Origin: Pseudomonadota bacterium
GTDB taxonomy: Bacteria > Pseudomonadota > Gammaproteobacteria > Steroidobacterales > Steroidobacteraceae
Reading direction: 5' to 3'
DNA: 64,000 bases
Assembly: GCA_025355245.1 (NCBI GenBank)
Contig: JANXZZ010000037.1
Span: 39,338 to 103,337 of the forward strand
Within the stretch, counting starts at the first letter, position 1; each line of letters opens with the position of its first letter. This document shows positions 44,362 through 55,136 of the stretch, one piece after another. Below the pieces are notes generated by a model. It saw only the letters and a list, made by a program, of their open reading frames with translations. It was not told where the DNA came from and did no database searches. Both the position numbers and the translations under genes were made by a program.

Positions 44362-45177
44362 GTGGCGACGGACATCGAGGCGATCGCGGATCGGCTGATC
44401 CTCGCCGCGGACACCGCGACCCAGATCGCGACCCTCACCGCGGCCGACCCCGCACTCGACGTCGAAGTCGCCTATGCGGTCCTCGCGACGATAGGCGCTC
44501 GCCGACGCGCCGCCGGATGGCGGATGCTTGGCCGCAAAATCGGCTTCACGAATCCCAACATTTGGCCGCGCTACGGGGTCTCGCAACCCCTATGGGCACC
44601 GATGTGGGATCGGACGGTGCATTTCGTCGGCGCCGGCGGAACGCTTACCGTGCACGCTTTCACGGAGCCCCGCATCGAGCCGGAGGTCATCCTCAAGCTG
44701 CGCGCGCCAGTCGCAGCGGGCGCCGACGCAGGCGCGGTGCTCGATGCGGTCGATTGGATCGCAGCGGGATTCGAGATCGTGCAGAGCCCCTACCCGGGGT
44801 GGAAATTCAGGCTCGCCGACTGCATCGCCGCTTTCGGACTGCACGCGGCGCTCGTGGTCGGGGAGCCGCTTGAGCTAACCCCGGCGCTGCGCGGGACGCT
44901 CGTGGGCGGACTCGGCTCCTTCGCGCTGACGCTCGCCCGGCAGGGTCGCGTCGTCGACCGCGGAGTCGGCGCGAACGTACTCGGGAGCCCCGTCAATGCG
45001 CTCGCCCATCTCGCCACGCTCCTCGCCTCCCAACCCCACTCGCCGCCGCTGGCCGCGGGCGAGATCGTGACCACCGGCACGATCACCGATGCGTGGCCGG
45101 TCCGGGCTCAGGACACGTGGTCAAGCGACTACGGCGAGCTCGGCGTGCTCGGGCCCACGCTCACCATCGGCAGCTGA
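44362..45177 (+). CDS. 2-keto-4-pentenoate hydratase/4-oxalocrotonate decarboxylase-family protein (MhpD-like)
   Basis: The 271-residue protein resembles MhpD/DmpH-type members of the fumarylacetoacetate hydrolase superfamily: GRKIGFTNPNIW, EPRIEPEVILKLR, WIAAGFEIVQSPYPGWKF, DCIAAFGLHAALVVGEP and AGEIVTTGTIT near the end. The two Glu ligands in EPRIEPEV suggest a metal-dependent enzyme. Such enzymes hydrate or decarboxylate 2-oxo acids from aromatic meta-cleavage or related pathways. The start is GTG at 44362; a longer in-frame start would add a low-complexity leader. It follows the LuxR-VOC gene by 53 bases, so the regulator may control it. Convergent with the MFS gene. Confidence 0.82.
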   Translation: MATDIEAIADRLILAADTATQIATLTAADPALDVEVAYAVLATIGARRRAAGWRMLGRKIGFTNPNIWPRYGVSQPLWAPMWDRTVHFVGAGGTLTVHAFTEPRIEPEVILKLRAPVAAGADAGAVLDAVDWIAAGFEIVQSPYPGWKFRLADCIAAFGLHAALVVGEPLELTPALRGTLVGGLGSFALTLARQGRVVDRGVGANVLGSPVNALAHLATLLASQPHSPPLAAGEIVTTGTITDAWPVRAQDTWSSDYGELGVLGPTLTIGS

Positions 45178-45209
45178 GTCTCGCGCCCGCGGCGGCACGG
45201 CCGGGCGGG

Positions 45210-46442
45210 TTACTCGAGCCGTTCAACCTTACGGAGCGCTGGAAAAAGCTTCATCCACAGGAGCGCCACCACGATCGTCCCGATGCCGCCCAGCACCGCC
45301 GCCGGCATCGCTCCGAGCCAGGCGGCGGTGATACCGCTCTCGAACTGACCTAGCTCGTTGGAAGCATTGATGAAAAGGTAGTTCACCGCCCCCACGCGCC
45401 CGCGCATCTCATCGGGGGTTCCGAGCTGGACGAGGGAGAAGCGGATGATCACGCTGACCGTGTCGGCCGCACCCATGACCAGGAGCGCCGCAATCGACAG
45501 CCAGATCTGGCGGGAGACCGCGAACACGACCGTCGCTAATCCGAAAATGATCACGGCCTGAAACATGCGAATGCCCACGCGACGGGTGATTGCGTGTCGC
45601 GCGAGCGCTGCCGTCATCAGCAAGGCGCCAAACGCCGGCGCGCCGCGCAGCACGCCGAGTCCCCACGGGCCCGTGTGCAGAATGTCGCGGGCGTAGATCG
45701 GCAGGAGCGCAGTCGCTCCACCGAGCAGGACGGCGACGAGATCGAGCGAGATCGTCCCCAGTATCGCCGGGTTGCGCCTGACGAAGGCGACGCCCGCGAA
45801 CAAGCTCGCAAGCGTGGGCGGTTCCTTCGGAGCGAGCGGCCGGTCGACCCGGATCGCGCCGCTGAGGACGCCGCCCGCGAGCCAGCAGACGGCCATCGCA
45901 ACGTAGGGGAGCGCCGGGGAGATCGCGTAGGCGAGACCGCCGAGCGCGGGGCCGCCGATCGATGCCAGCTGGAAGGCGCCCGTCGACAGTGCGCTCCCCT
46001 TCTGCAGGCCGCCCTCGGGAACGACGCCGGGCAGGAGCGCAGCGGCGGCGGGGCTCTCGAACGCGGTCGCGGTGCCGAAGATGGCAACCGCGCCGAAGAT
46101 TTCGGGCACGGTCAGCCAAGCGCCGAGTGTGCCCCACGCGAGGAACGCCGCGGTTAGGCCCTCTACGACCTGACAGACCTGCACGACGCGATTTCGGTCG
46201 TACCGGTCGGCTGCGTGACCCGCTGCGAATACCAGCACGGCCGTCGGGATGAACTGAACGAGGCCCACCATACCGAGATCGAAGGCGCTGCCGGTCAGTG
46301 CATAGACCTGCCAGCCCACCGCCACCGCGCCGATCTGGTAAGAGAACTCGGAAAAACTCCGGCCCCAGAAGTACAAAAAGAACGGTCGATGCGCGAACAG
46401 GCTTTTCGCGTTGGCGGGAGTTGGGATTGGCACCGAGCGCAC
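45210..46442 (-). CDS. Major facilitator superfamily transporter (MFS_3/EntS-like)
   Basis: A 410-residue inner-membrane transporter with about twelve spans. The family loop between spans 2 and 3 reads GHAADRYDRNRV, and the later motif TPDEMRGRVGAVNYLFINASNELGQ is typical of the MFS_3/EntS group that exports siderophores or drugs. The start is uncertain among GTG codons near 46442 and 46433. It is convergent with the MhpD-like gene and divergent neighbours are absent; the methyltransferase gene lies upstream on the same strand. The substrate is unknown. Confidence 0.85.
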   Translation of the reverse strand: MRSVPIPTPANAKSLFAHRPFFLYFWGRSFSEFSYQIGAVAVGWQVYALTGSAFDLGMVGLVQFIPTAVLVFAAGHAADRYDRNRVVQVCQVVEGLTAAFLAWGTLGAWLTVPEIFGAVAIFGTATAFESPAAAALLPGVVPEGGLQKGSALSTGAFQLASIGGPALGGLAYAISPALPYVAMAVCWLAGGVLSGAIRVDRPLAPKEPPTLASLFAGVAFVRRNPAILGTISLDLVAVLLGGATALLPIYARDILHTGPWGLGVLRGAPAFGALLMTAALARHAITRRVGIRMFQAVIIFGLATVVFAVSRQIWLSIAALLVMGAADTVSVIIRFSLVQLGTPDEMRGRVGAVNYLFINASNELGQFESGITAAWLGAMPAAVLGGIGTIVVALLWMKLFPALRKVERLE

Positions 46443-46510
46443 TTTACGACAGGCACGGGTTCGACCCAAACCGCGATCGCAAGTCTTCCGTCATTGGACG
46501 CGGGACCCGC

Positions 46511-47329
46511 CTACGTCCTGACGGCGACGACCCCGTCGGTGTCCGCCGTCGTCGTGAATCCGGCATTTCTCAGTCGCACCGCGACCTCGCTCGCAAGGTC
46601 GCGTCCGCGACTCTGCTTGTTGGGTGTACCGGTGTAGTGAAAGAGCCTGCCGCCGCGCGTGATCACCCGCGCCAGCTCGAGGTAGAACGCTCCCGAATAA
46701 AGCTCCCCCGCGATGCCGAAGCGCGGCGGATCGTGCAGGATCGCGTCGACGGACTTGTCAGGCAACGCGCTCACGCGTGTGGTGATGTCCGCCTGCGCGA
46801 ACTCGAGGCGCGCGTCGGGGAGCGGTGACCAGGGGTTCAGGCCTCTGAGCCAGATTACATCGGCGTTCTTTTCGAATGACAGCACCCGCGCAGCTCCACC
46901 CTCGAGGCAGCACGCGGCGAAGTAGCCGAGGCCACCGCAGGTGTCGAGGATGCGTTTGCCGCGCGGCCGGATCAGCGCGACCTTGCGTGCGGCGTCGTTG
47001 CACGGCGAGACGCGGGCGGTCGGCAACATCTTGATGCCGTCGATCTCGAAGGTCGGTGGTCCCCACGACGTCGGCACTAGCTTGATCAGCGCCGTCGTGT
47101 AGCGAGCGACGGGCTGGAACGTACCCTCGCTCCAGTGGTAGATCGTGCGCTCTTTGCAGCCTATCGGAACGGGGAAGCGCTGACCATTCCATTGCCAGCG
47201 CGCGCCGTCAAGGTCGACGGCGGTCCTCGAGCGCCCGAGGTCGAGCGAGCACTCGACCGAGGCCGCACCTGCACGGATCGCGAGGCGCAGCTGATCGGCT
47301 ACCGAGGAAGTAAGCAGCGGACCGATCAC
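46511..47329 (-). CDS. Class I SAM-dependent methyltransferase of the archaeal COG2521-like type
   Basis: The 272-residue protein has a SAM-binding motif I written LDTCGGLGYFA, an acidic ribose-binding position in LSFEKNADV, and the catalytic-type motif DAILHDPPRFG. GELYSGAFYLELARVI, GGRLFHYTGTPNKQSRGRDL and GFTTT follow. This order of motifs closely matches the predicted methyltransferase family COG2521, best known from archaea. The HDPPRF motif suggests methylation of an amino nitrogen on nucleic acid or protein, but the substrate is unknown. The start (GTG 47329) is uncertain. Cytoplasmic; same strand as the MFS gene. Confidence 0.75.
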   Translation of the reverse strand: MIGPLLTSSVADQLRLAIRAGAASVECSLDLGRSRTAVDLDGARWQWNGQRFPVPIGCKERTIYHWSEGTFQPVARYTTALIKLVPTSWGPPTFEIDGIKMLPTARVSPCNDAARKVALIRPRGKRILDTCGGLGYFAACCLEGGAARVLSFEKNADVIWLRGLNPWSPLPDARLEFAQADITTRVSALPDKSVDAILHDPPRFGIAGELYSGAFYLELARVITRGGRLFHYTGTPNKQSRGRDLASEVAVRLRNAGFTTTADTDGVVAVRT

Positions 47330-47589
47330 TCAGTTGAACCTGTGCGGTGAGACCGTCCGGGCGCGGGTCGCGAATGACGAATTTCCAGGCACCGGCGCGG
47401 AGCCCAGGCCGTTGGCGTGCGTTGCCCATGATCCACCGTTTCGGGCGCGGCTGCGCACGAAAAAGCGCGCCGGGACTGCAACGCTCCGGGCGCGAATGCC
47501 GGGAATTTGCGGTATCGTGACGGCGCGTTCCGGCACCTTCTCCACGAGTGTTGCCGCCAAGCGTCGCCGGTCCACGAGGAGAGATGAGA

Positions 47590-48714
47590 ATGCGCTGCAC
47601 GCGGCGTCACTTGCTTCAGCACGCGGGGCTCCTCGTCGCCGGCGGTGCTCTCACCGCCGGCCTGGATGCGCCCGCCGCATCGGAACGCGAGGCGGGCGCC
47701 GGCTCGAAAGAGATGCCGCCTGTAACACCGTTCGCCCGCGCGCGGTTCTTCCGGGATGCGCTCGTGTGGGACAACCATTCGGGTTTCGACCCGCGTCCCG
47801 AATTCGACCTCGAGCATCTCGAGGATTGGCGAAAGGCTGGAATCAACTACCTGTCGATTGACGTCGGCTACGACGTGATCGACTGGCAGCTCGCGATCCG
47901 GAACCTCGCGAGCTACATCACGTGGCTCGAGAAGCGGCCGGAGCGTTTCGTGCTCGCGCGACGGGCCGAGGACGTGCTGGACGCGAAGCGTGCTGGGAAG
48001 ATGGCGATCACTTTCGACCTGGAGGGAATGAACGCGCTCAATGGGGATGCGAGCCTGGTCGCGCTCTACTATCGGCTGGGCGTCCGCCAGATGCTCGTTG
48101 CCTACAACCGCAACAACCTCGCCGGCGGTGGCTGCCACGATGACGACCACGGCCTGACCGAATTCGGGCGTGCCGTGATCGTCGAGATGAATCGCGTCGG
48201 CATGGTGGTGGATTGCTCGCATACCGGGCACCGGACGACGATGGAAGTGATGGAAATGGCCACGCATCCGGTCATCTTCTCGCATTCCAACCCGAAGGCG
48301 CTGCGCGCGCACGGCCGGAACATCGCCGACGACCAGATCCGAGCCTGTGCACGCACCGGCGGCGTGGTCGGCATCAATGGTATCGGGCTGTTCCTGCCCG
48401 ATCACGACGCATCGACCGGCGCGCTCGTCGATTGCATCGAGTACGTTCGCAACCTCGTTGGCGCGGACCACGTCGGCATCGGCCTCGACTACTCCCCGCC
48501 CGCAATGGAGGACGCGCTCAACGATCAGCTGAACCAGCACGCGGAGTTCTGGCCGCCGAGTGAATACGCAGGACAGGGACCGACGAAGGACGCAGCGCCG
48601 GACCGGTTTGCCCTGATCGCGGATTCGCTGTTCGCGCGCGGCTGGTCGCCGGGCGACGTGACAGGCGTACTCGGTGGCAACTTCCTGCGCATCGCGCGTC
48701 GGGTGTGGAAGTAG
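47590..48714 (+). CDS. Exported M19 (membrane dipeptidase-like) hydrolase
   Basis: The 374-residue protein has a Tat-like N-terminus (TRRHLLQHAGLLVAGGALTAG) and an M19 barrel: WDNHSGFD at the N-terminal metal site, TFDLEGMNAL with the bridging Glu, and DCSHTGHRTT and VIFSHSNPKA with the His ligands. GIGLDYSP carries the Asp. The HxD motif appears as HSG, so one ligand differs from renal dipeptidase. GAGGAG precedes two ATGs, and the second, at 47590, has better spacing. It probably hydrolyses dipeptides, including those with a D-residue at the C-terminal side, in the periplasm. Confidence 0.87.
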   Translation: MRCTRRHLLQHAGLLVAGGALTAGLDAPAASEREAGAGSKEMPPVTPFARARFFRDALVWDNHSGFDPRPEFDLEHLEDWRKAGINYLSIDVGYDVIDWQLAIRNLASYITWLEKRPERFVLARRAEDVLDAKRAGKMAITFDLEGMNALNGDASLVALYYRLGVRQMLVAYNRNNLAGGGCHDDDHGLTEFGRAVIVEMNRVGMVVDCSHTGHRTTMEVMEMATHPVIFSHSNPKALRAHGRNIADDQIRACARTGGVVGINGIGLFLPDHDASTGALVDCIEYVRNLVGADHVGIGLDYSPPAMEDALNDQLNQHAEFWPPSEYAGQGPTKDAAPDRFALIADSLFARGWSPGDVTGVLGGNFLRIARRVWK

Positions 48715-48731
48715 CGGCGCCGGGCGCCCAT

Positions 48732-50580
<1,849 letters not shown>

Positions 50581-51102
50581 GGCAGTTGTTTGTTCTGGTG
50601 CGAGGGCGGGCGGGAGTCGTGGCACACGACCGACGGGCGACACGGCGCCGGTTGGCGCTACTTCTGTCGGCGTGCCCGGGCCTTCGCGGTGCTTAGATCC
50701 TGCAGGGATTTTCTCGATCGAGCCACCGCAGATACCGGATTCGGCGCAGCGGGATCGGGCTGGCGATTTTGCGCGCAGCGGCTCTGTATGCAACCGCCAA
50801 AACGAGACGTGGCGCAGCGCGCACCAAATGAATTCCGCGACGTTGGCGGAGCGCGATGGGACGTTCGCCACGACGAACGGCTGGCCGTCGATGTTCTGTT
50901 AGCCCGGCGACGTTTGCTCGACGCCGGAGCCGGTATTTGCAGGCCCGCCGGGCGCGGGTCTTTACATAAGGGTGGCTCGCTGCACTGCGCGTTTTCCGCC
51001 GCGGCAGCACCCGCTTCGCGTTTAGGGACAGGGATCAACTTTCGAATTCGGGCGAGGCGGCACGATGGGGCGAGCCTGCTCCATAACCTGGGAGATTGAC
51101 GC
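50581..51102. other. Intergenic region before the SPOR-like protein gene
   Basis: About 520 bases between the divergent hybrid-kinase pseudogene and the SPOR-like gene. Open frames here look like noise; I recognise no gene, repeat or operator. Confidence 0.4.
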
Positions 51103-53946
51103 GTGGGTGGAGGCACCGACGATTCCGCGCCGGATGACCTCTGGCATTTGACCCTGGACGATCTCTTGGTCGAACCGGGTGAAATCGCGGCTATTGGCGG
51201 ATCAGGGCCGTACGTCATCACGCTCAGTTCCTCGACCGCTCCGCTGAGCATCCCGCCGTCCGGGCTGCTCAACTTCGAACACCTGCACGTGTTCCAGATT
51301 CAGCACCGCGAAAACGGCCAGCTCCGCTATCGCCTGCGCCTCGGTCCGATCACCACCGAGCTCGAGGCCGATGTCGTGCTCGCGTCAGTGCGCGAGCACT
51401 ACCCGCGTGCCTGGATGGCCTCGGCCGACGAGGACGATATTCGTGCGCTCGAGCTGAAGAACAATCGAACGTCAAGGACGGCCGCGCCGAAGGTGCCAGC
51501 TCCGAAGGGGCCTGCTCCGGTTTCGAGCGTGGCTCGTCCGTCCGTCCCGCCGGTTCCGCCAGCCGCAGAACAGCGCCCGCACGTCGAGCGCGATCCCGCG
51601 AAGTCGCCCGCCCTTCCGTCCGCGCGAGCGGCATCGCCCCCGAAGCGGCCGCCATCGGAGGCCGAACAGCAGGCCGCGCTGCGCGAGCTCGCGGCCGCAG
51701 TGCTCTCGATTTCCGATCCCGTCGAATGCCCCGCGCCGAGGCAAGAGGCGGCACGGCAGGTCACGCGTAGCGAATCGCCAGCCGCGCCCGTAGAAATTGT
51801 GGCGGATCCCATTCCGGTGGCAACGCGCACCGAGCCGCCGGCCAAGCCAGCAGTTGCTCTGGCGGATCCCGCTCCGGTTGCGACGTGCGCCAAGCCGGTC
51901 GCCGCCCCAGCTTCAACCGCGGCGGACCTTTTTCCAATCGCGGCGAGAGGCGCGCCGCCGGTACCACCGTCCGTGATGCAGCCTGAGGCGCCGCGTCCGT
52001 CCGGCTTGGCCATCCGCCAAGCCTACGCGATGATGCGGCCGGCGAAAGACATGCGCTCGGACGGCCCGCCGCTCTCGGCCTTCTCCGACGACAGGGTGAC
52101 GGCAACAGTCACCGTCGAACCGCCCGCGGCGTTCGCCTCCGCTCCTGCGGCGGTCGCGACGCCGGTCTCCCCGTCCGCACCGGCCGGCCAACCACGGCCA
52201 AGCGTCGCACCCGTCACCAAGCACTCGAAGCCGGTCCCGCGCCTCGACGTTCCTGTCCTCGGCGCATCCGCACGCGTGAGCGACGCCCCCCGTACGAGCA
52301 AGCCCCCGGCGGCAGCTCGCGCGCCTTGTGTAGCGTCCGCGCTGATCGGATCGCTCGCGGAGCCCGCGGCGCCGCCGCCCGTGCTGGCGGTTCCGCCGCC
52401 GGCGACCGTTCCGTCCGCTCCGCCGCCCGCCCAGGTGTGCAGCGCGCCAATCGCCCCGCCGAAGCCGGCGTCTGCTCCGCCTGCGGGGGACCAGGCCGCC
52501 GCGTCCGTGCCGACCCGGCTTGCGCTGGCAGCGCCACCAATCGCCGTCGCACCACTCGCGGCCGCGAACGTGGCGCCGCTTGCGCCGGTCGAGGCCGAGT
52601 CGCCGGCGCCGGCGATCCTTTCATCGGAGCTCTCACTGCTTGAATCGACGCCTCCCGCGGCTGTGAAGGCCGGGCCTTCGGTTCCGCCGGTCGAGGCCGA
52701 GTCGCTGGAGCCGGCGATCCTTTCGTCAGAGCTCTCACTGCTCGAATCGGCGCCCCCCGCCGCGGTGAAAGCCGCGCCATTGGTTCCGCCGGTCGAGGCC
52801 GAGTCGCCGGCGTCGACGTTGCTTGCGTCAGAGCTCTCACTGCTTGAACCGATGCCTCCCGCCTCTGCGAAAGCCGAGCCTCCGGTTCCGCCGGCCGAGC
52901 CAGCCGCGCCGGAGCCGGCGCCGTCCGCGGCGGCGTTCTCGCTGGCCGATGCCGCGTCGCCGATGCCGTGGCGAACCGTGGACTTTGTGCCGCCGGTCAC
53001 AGCGGTCGGGACAGCGCCCTCGGCACTGCCGCCGATTGAGTTCGAGATGGATTTAGTTCTGGAGGACGCGCTGTCCATCCCCGGCATCGATGCCGCTGCG
53101 CCGGAGCGCGTGTTGACTGCGGCTTCCGCGCCGGCGGCGATCGCCCCGATCGCGATTTCCGTCCCGACGGTCGCGATTGCACCAACCAGTGTCGCTCCGC
53201 CGTTGCCCACTTCAGCGATTCCGCCACCGCGCGCGGCGCACGGCGCGCGCTCGACGTCTCCGGCCAAGGCAATTCCGCCGGCTGGCGCGTCACGCGTTCT
53301 CGCGCCTCGATCCGTCGTGAAAGCAACGGTTCGCAGCGCACCGCCGGCGGTGAGCCGAGCGTCCGCTGCGAAGCCGGCCTCGCGAATGCCAACCCTACCT
53401 CCGGCGCCGCCCAAAATCTCGCCCGCTGCGCGTCCGGCGGCGATGCCCGCCGCGATTGCGAAATCGAACGCGCCCCCTCCGGCGGCGATTCAACAGAAGC
53501 CAGTGCCGGCGCTCGACAAGACGCAGACCCTGCGCGCACTGACACCGCTCGAGCTTGCGGACGACGTGGCGTCGCGGCTCTTCGTTATCCAGCTCGTCGT
53601 GTCGGAATCCGAATTCAGTCCCGAGAGCGTGCCAAACCTGGGAATCTTCGATGAATATCGCCTGTACGCGGCGGTGGGTCTCGACGGTGACAAGATCCGG
53701 CACGCGCTGCGTCTCGGCTTCTTCACTGACGAAGGTGCGGCGGCAGCGGTCGCCGGCTACCTGCGCGGACACTTCGAGGGCGCCGCGGTAAAACGCGTCA
53801 GCGAAGCCGAACGCGCGCGTTTCGCCGATCGCCGGCTCGAGGCGCGAAAGGATGCGGGTTCGACCGGTGTCCACGCCGCGATCGAGCTGAGTTGCCCTGA
53901 CCCCGTGCCGACCACCCGCCTCGCCGAGTTGTCACGAAAGAAATAG
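51103..53946 (+). CDS. Large Ala/Pro-rich protein with SPOR-like domains at both ends
   Basis: The 947-residue product begins with about 125 structured residues that look like a SPOR-type domain (LLNFEHLHVFQIQH, QLRYRLRLGPITTELEADVV, VREHYPRAW). About 690 residues of Ala/Pro/Val-rich low complexity follow, including three 34-residue tandem repeats. A second SPOR-like domain spans about 826-905 (FVIQLVVSESEFSPESVPNL, YRLYAAVGLDGDKIRHALRL, GFFTDEGAAAAVAGYLRGHF). No signal peptide or membrane span was seen, unlike most SPOR proteins. SPOR domains bind denuded peptidoglycan glycan strands at division septa. A cytoplasmic scaffold is the alternative. GTG start with GGGAG upstream. Confidence 0.72.
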   Translation: MGGGTDDSAPDDLWHLTLDDLLVEPGEIAAIGGSGPYVITLSSSTAPLSIPPSGLLNFEHLHVFQIQHRENGQLRYRLRLGPITTELEADVVLASVREHYPRAWMASADEDDIRALELKNNRTSRTAAPKVPAPKGPAPVSSVARPSVPPVPPAAEQRPHVERDPAKSPALPSARAASPPKRPPSEAEQQAALRELAAAVLSISDPVECPAPRQEAARQVTRSESPAAPVEIVADPIPVATRTEPPAKPAVALADPAPVATCAKPVAAPASTAADLFPIAARGAPPVPPSVMQPEAPRPSGLAIRQAYAMMRPAKDMRSDGPPLSAFSDDRVTATVTVEPPAAFASAPAAVATPVSPSAPAGQPRPSVAPVTKHSKPVPRLDVPVLGASARVSDAPRTSKPPAAARAPCVASALIGSLAEPAAPPPVLAVPPPATVPSAPPPAQVCSAPIAPPKPASAPPAGDQAAASVPTRLALAAPPIAVAPLAAANVAPLAPVEAESPAPAILSSELSLLESTPPAAVKAGPSVPPVEAESLEPAILSSELSLLESAPPAAVKAAPLVPPVEAESPASTLLASELSLLEPMPPASAKAEPPVPPAEPAAPEPAPSAAAFSLADAASPMPWRTVDFVPPVTAVGTAPSALPPIEFEMDLVLEDALSIPGIDAAAPERVLTAASAPAAIAPIAISVPTVAIAPTSVAPPLPTSAIPPPRAAHGARSTSPAKAIPPAGASRVLAPRSVVKATVRSAPPAVSRASAAKPASRMPTLPPAPPKISPAARPAAMPAAIAKSNAPPPAAIQQKPVPALDKTQTLRALTPLELADDVASRLFVIQLVVSESEFSPESVPNLGIFDEYRLYAAVGLDGDKIRHALRLGFFTDEGAAAAVAGYLRGHFEGAAVKRVSEAERARFADRRLEARKDAGSTGVHAAIELSCPDPVPTTRLAELSRKK
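52585..52890 (+). repeat. Three tandem 102-bp repeats inside the SPOR-like gene
   Basis: Units at 52585-52686, 52687-52788 and 52789-52890, each coding 34 residues that share PVEAES, SSELSLLE or ASELSLLE and PPA-VKA-type ends. A degenerate fourth start follows (PAEPAAPEP). The repeats keep the reading frame. Confidence 0.85.
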
Positions 53947-54158
53947 CGGTCGGGTCCGCTCCGGCAGGGCGGATTCAAACGCCACGCGCCGACCCCGAAT
54001 GGCGGGCTCGGTCGCCGTCGTTACTCCGATGCCGAACGTCCCGTTTCCCGCCTGCGCGCTCCGGCTGCGACCCCTTACGCCCGCGTCGGCGGCCACCGGC
54101 TCCCCGGGGGCGGTGCGATTTTCCAGGGCTGGCATCCTGGGATTGCACTGAATTCGAC

Positions 54159-54194
54159 TTAAGCGGCTAAGATATAATATATTATTCAGCTTAA
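54159..54194. promoter_or_regulatory. AT-rich palindromic operator/promoter upstream of the DapA-family gene
   Basis: TTAAGC (54159-54164) and GCTTAA (54189-54194) frame an AT-rich centre with TATAAT (54173-54178) and the palindrome TAATATATTA (54175-54184). GATATAATATAT (54171-54182) recurs with one change before the M24-like gene at 57148. It is probably the binding site of the nearby GntR/FCD regulator, overlapping a -10 element. Confidence 0.55.
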
Positions 54195-54223
54195 CCTCTG
54201 GCGGCGCTGCAATTGGAGTCTCC

Positions 54224-55135
54224 ATGAAGCCATGGTCTGGTGTTTTCCCGGCGAGCACGACCCAGTTCGAGGGCGACGAGAGCCTGAATCTCAAGGCCAC
54301 GCAGCACGTTGTGGACCAGCTGGTTCAAGACGGCGTGCACGGCATCATCTGCCTGGGGACGGTCGGCGAGAATTGTTCCTTGAGCGCGGCCGAAAAGCGC
54401 AGCGTCCTCGCAGGGGTCAAGGAAGTGGTTGCCGGCCGCGTGCCTGTGATCTCCGGTGTCGCCGAGTACACGACCCGCCTCGCCTGCGAGTACGCCCGCG
54501 ACGCCGAGAAGCTGGGAGCGGACGGGCTCATGGTCCTTCCCGGGATGGTCTACAAGTCGAGCCGGCGGGAAACGCTGCAGCACTTCAAGGCCGTTGCCGG
54601 GGCGACGGGGCTGCCGATCATGATCTACAACAATCCGGTCTCCTATACCGTCGATGTGACAGTGGAAATGTTCGCGGAGCTCGCGAGCGTCAAGAACATC
54701 GTCGCCATCAAGGAATCCTCCGAAGACACGCGTCGCCTGACCGACCTGCGCAATGCCTACGGTAATCGCTTCACGCTGTTCGCCGGCGTCGATGACATCG
54801 TCCTCGAGAGCCTCATGCTCGGCGCCACGGGTTGGGTCTCAGGGCTGACGAGCGTGTTCCCGCGCGAATCGGTCGCGCTCTACAACCTCGCGGTCGCCGG
54901 GCGCTACCGGGAGGCGCTCGCGGTCTACCGCTGGTTCATGCCGCTGCTGCACCTCGACACCATTCCGACGCTGGTCCAGTGCATCAAGCTCGCCGAGCAG
55001 GTCATGGGCCGCGGCTCGGAAATGGTGCGCGCACCGCGCCTGCGCCTCGAAGGGACTGAGCGCGCGGAGGTCGAGAAGCTCGTGCAGCACGCCGCGGCCA
55101 ACCGGCCGGCCCTCCCCGCGCGGGCCGTGGCGTGA
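54224..55135 (+). CDS. DapA/DHDPS-family aldolase or deaminase
   Basis: The 303-residue TIM-barrel enzyme has the dihydrodipicolinate-synthase family elements: CLGTVGENCSLSAAE, the proton-relay Tyr in MIYNNPVSY, and the Schiff-base Lys in VAIKESSEDT. The family includes lysine-pathway DapA, N-acetylneuraminate lyase, and the deaminase of hydroxyproline catabolism (LhpC type). The context here (peptidases, GntR regulator, a proline-racemase-family gene elsewhere in the window) favours a catabolic role, but that is inference. GGAG precedes the ATG. An M24 peptidase gene starts two bases after its stop, so they form an operon. Confidence 0.85.
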   Translation: MKPWSGVFPASTTQFEGDESLNLKATQHVVDQLVQDGVHGIICLGTVGENCSLSAAEKRSVLAGVKEVVAGRVPVISGVAEYTTRLACEYARDAEKLGADGLMVLPGMVYKSSRRETLQHFKAVAGATGLPIMIYNNPVSYTVDVTVEMFAELASVKNIVAIKESSEDTRRLTDLRNAYGNRFTLFAGVDDIVLESLMLGATGWVSGLTSVFPRESVALYNLAVAGRYREALAVYRWFMPLLHLDTIPTLVQCIKLAEQVMGRGSEMVRAPRLRLEGTERAEVEKLVQHAAANRPALPARAVA

Positions 55136-55136
55136 C

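Noticed and set aside
52023-53414. 463-codon minus-strand Gly/Ala-rich frame
   Set aside because: Produced by the low-complexity Ala/Pro repeats of the SPOR-like gene on the other strand.
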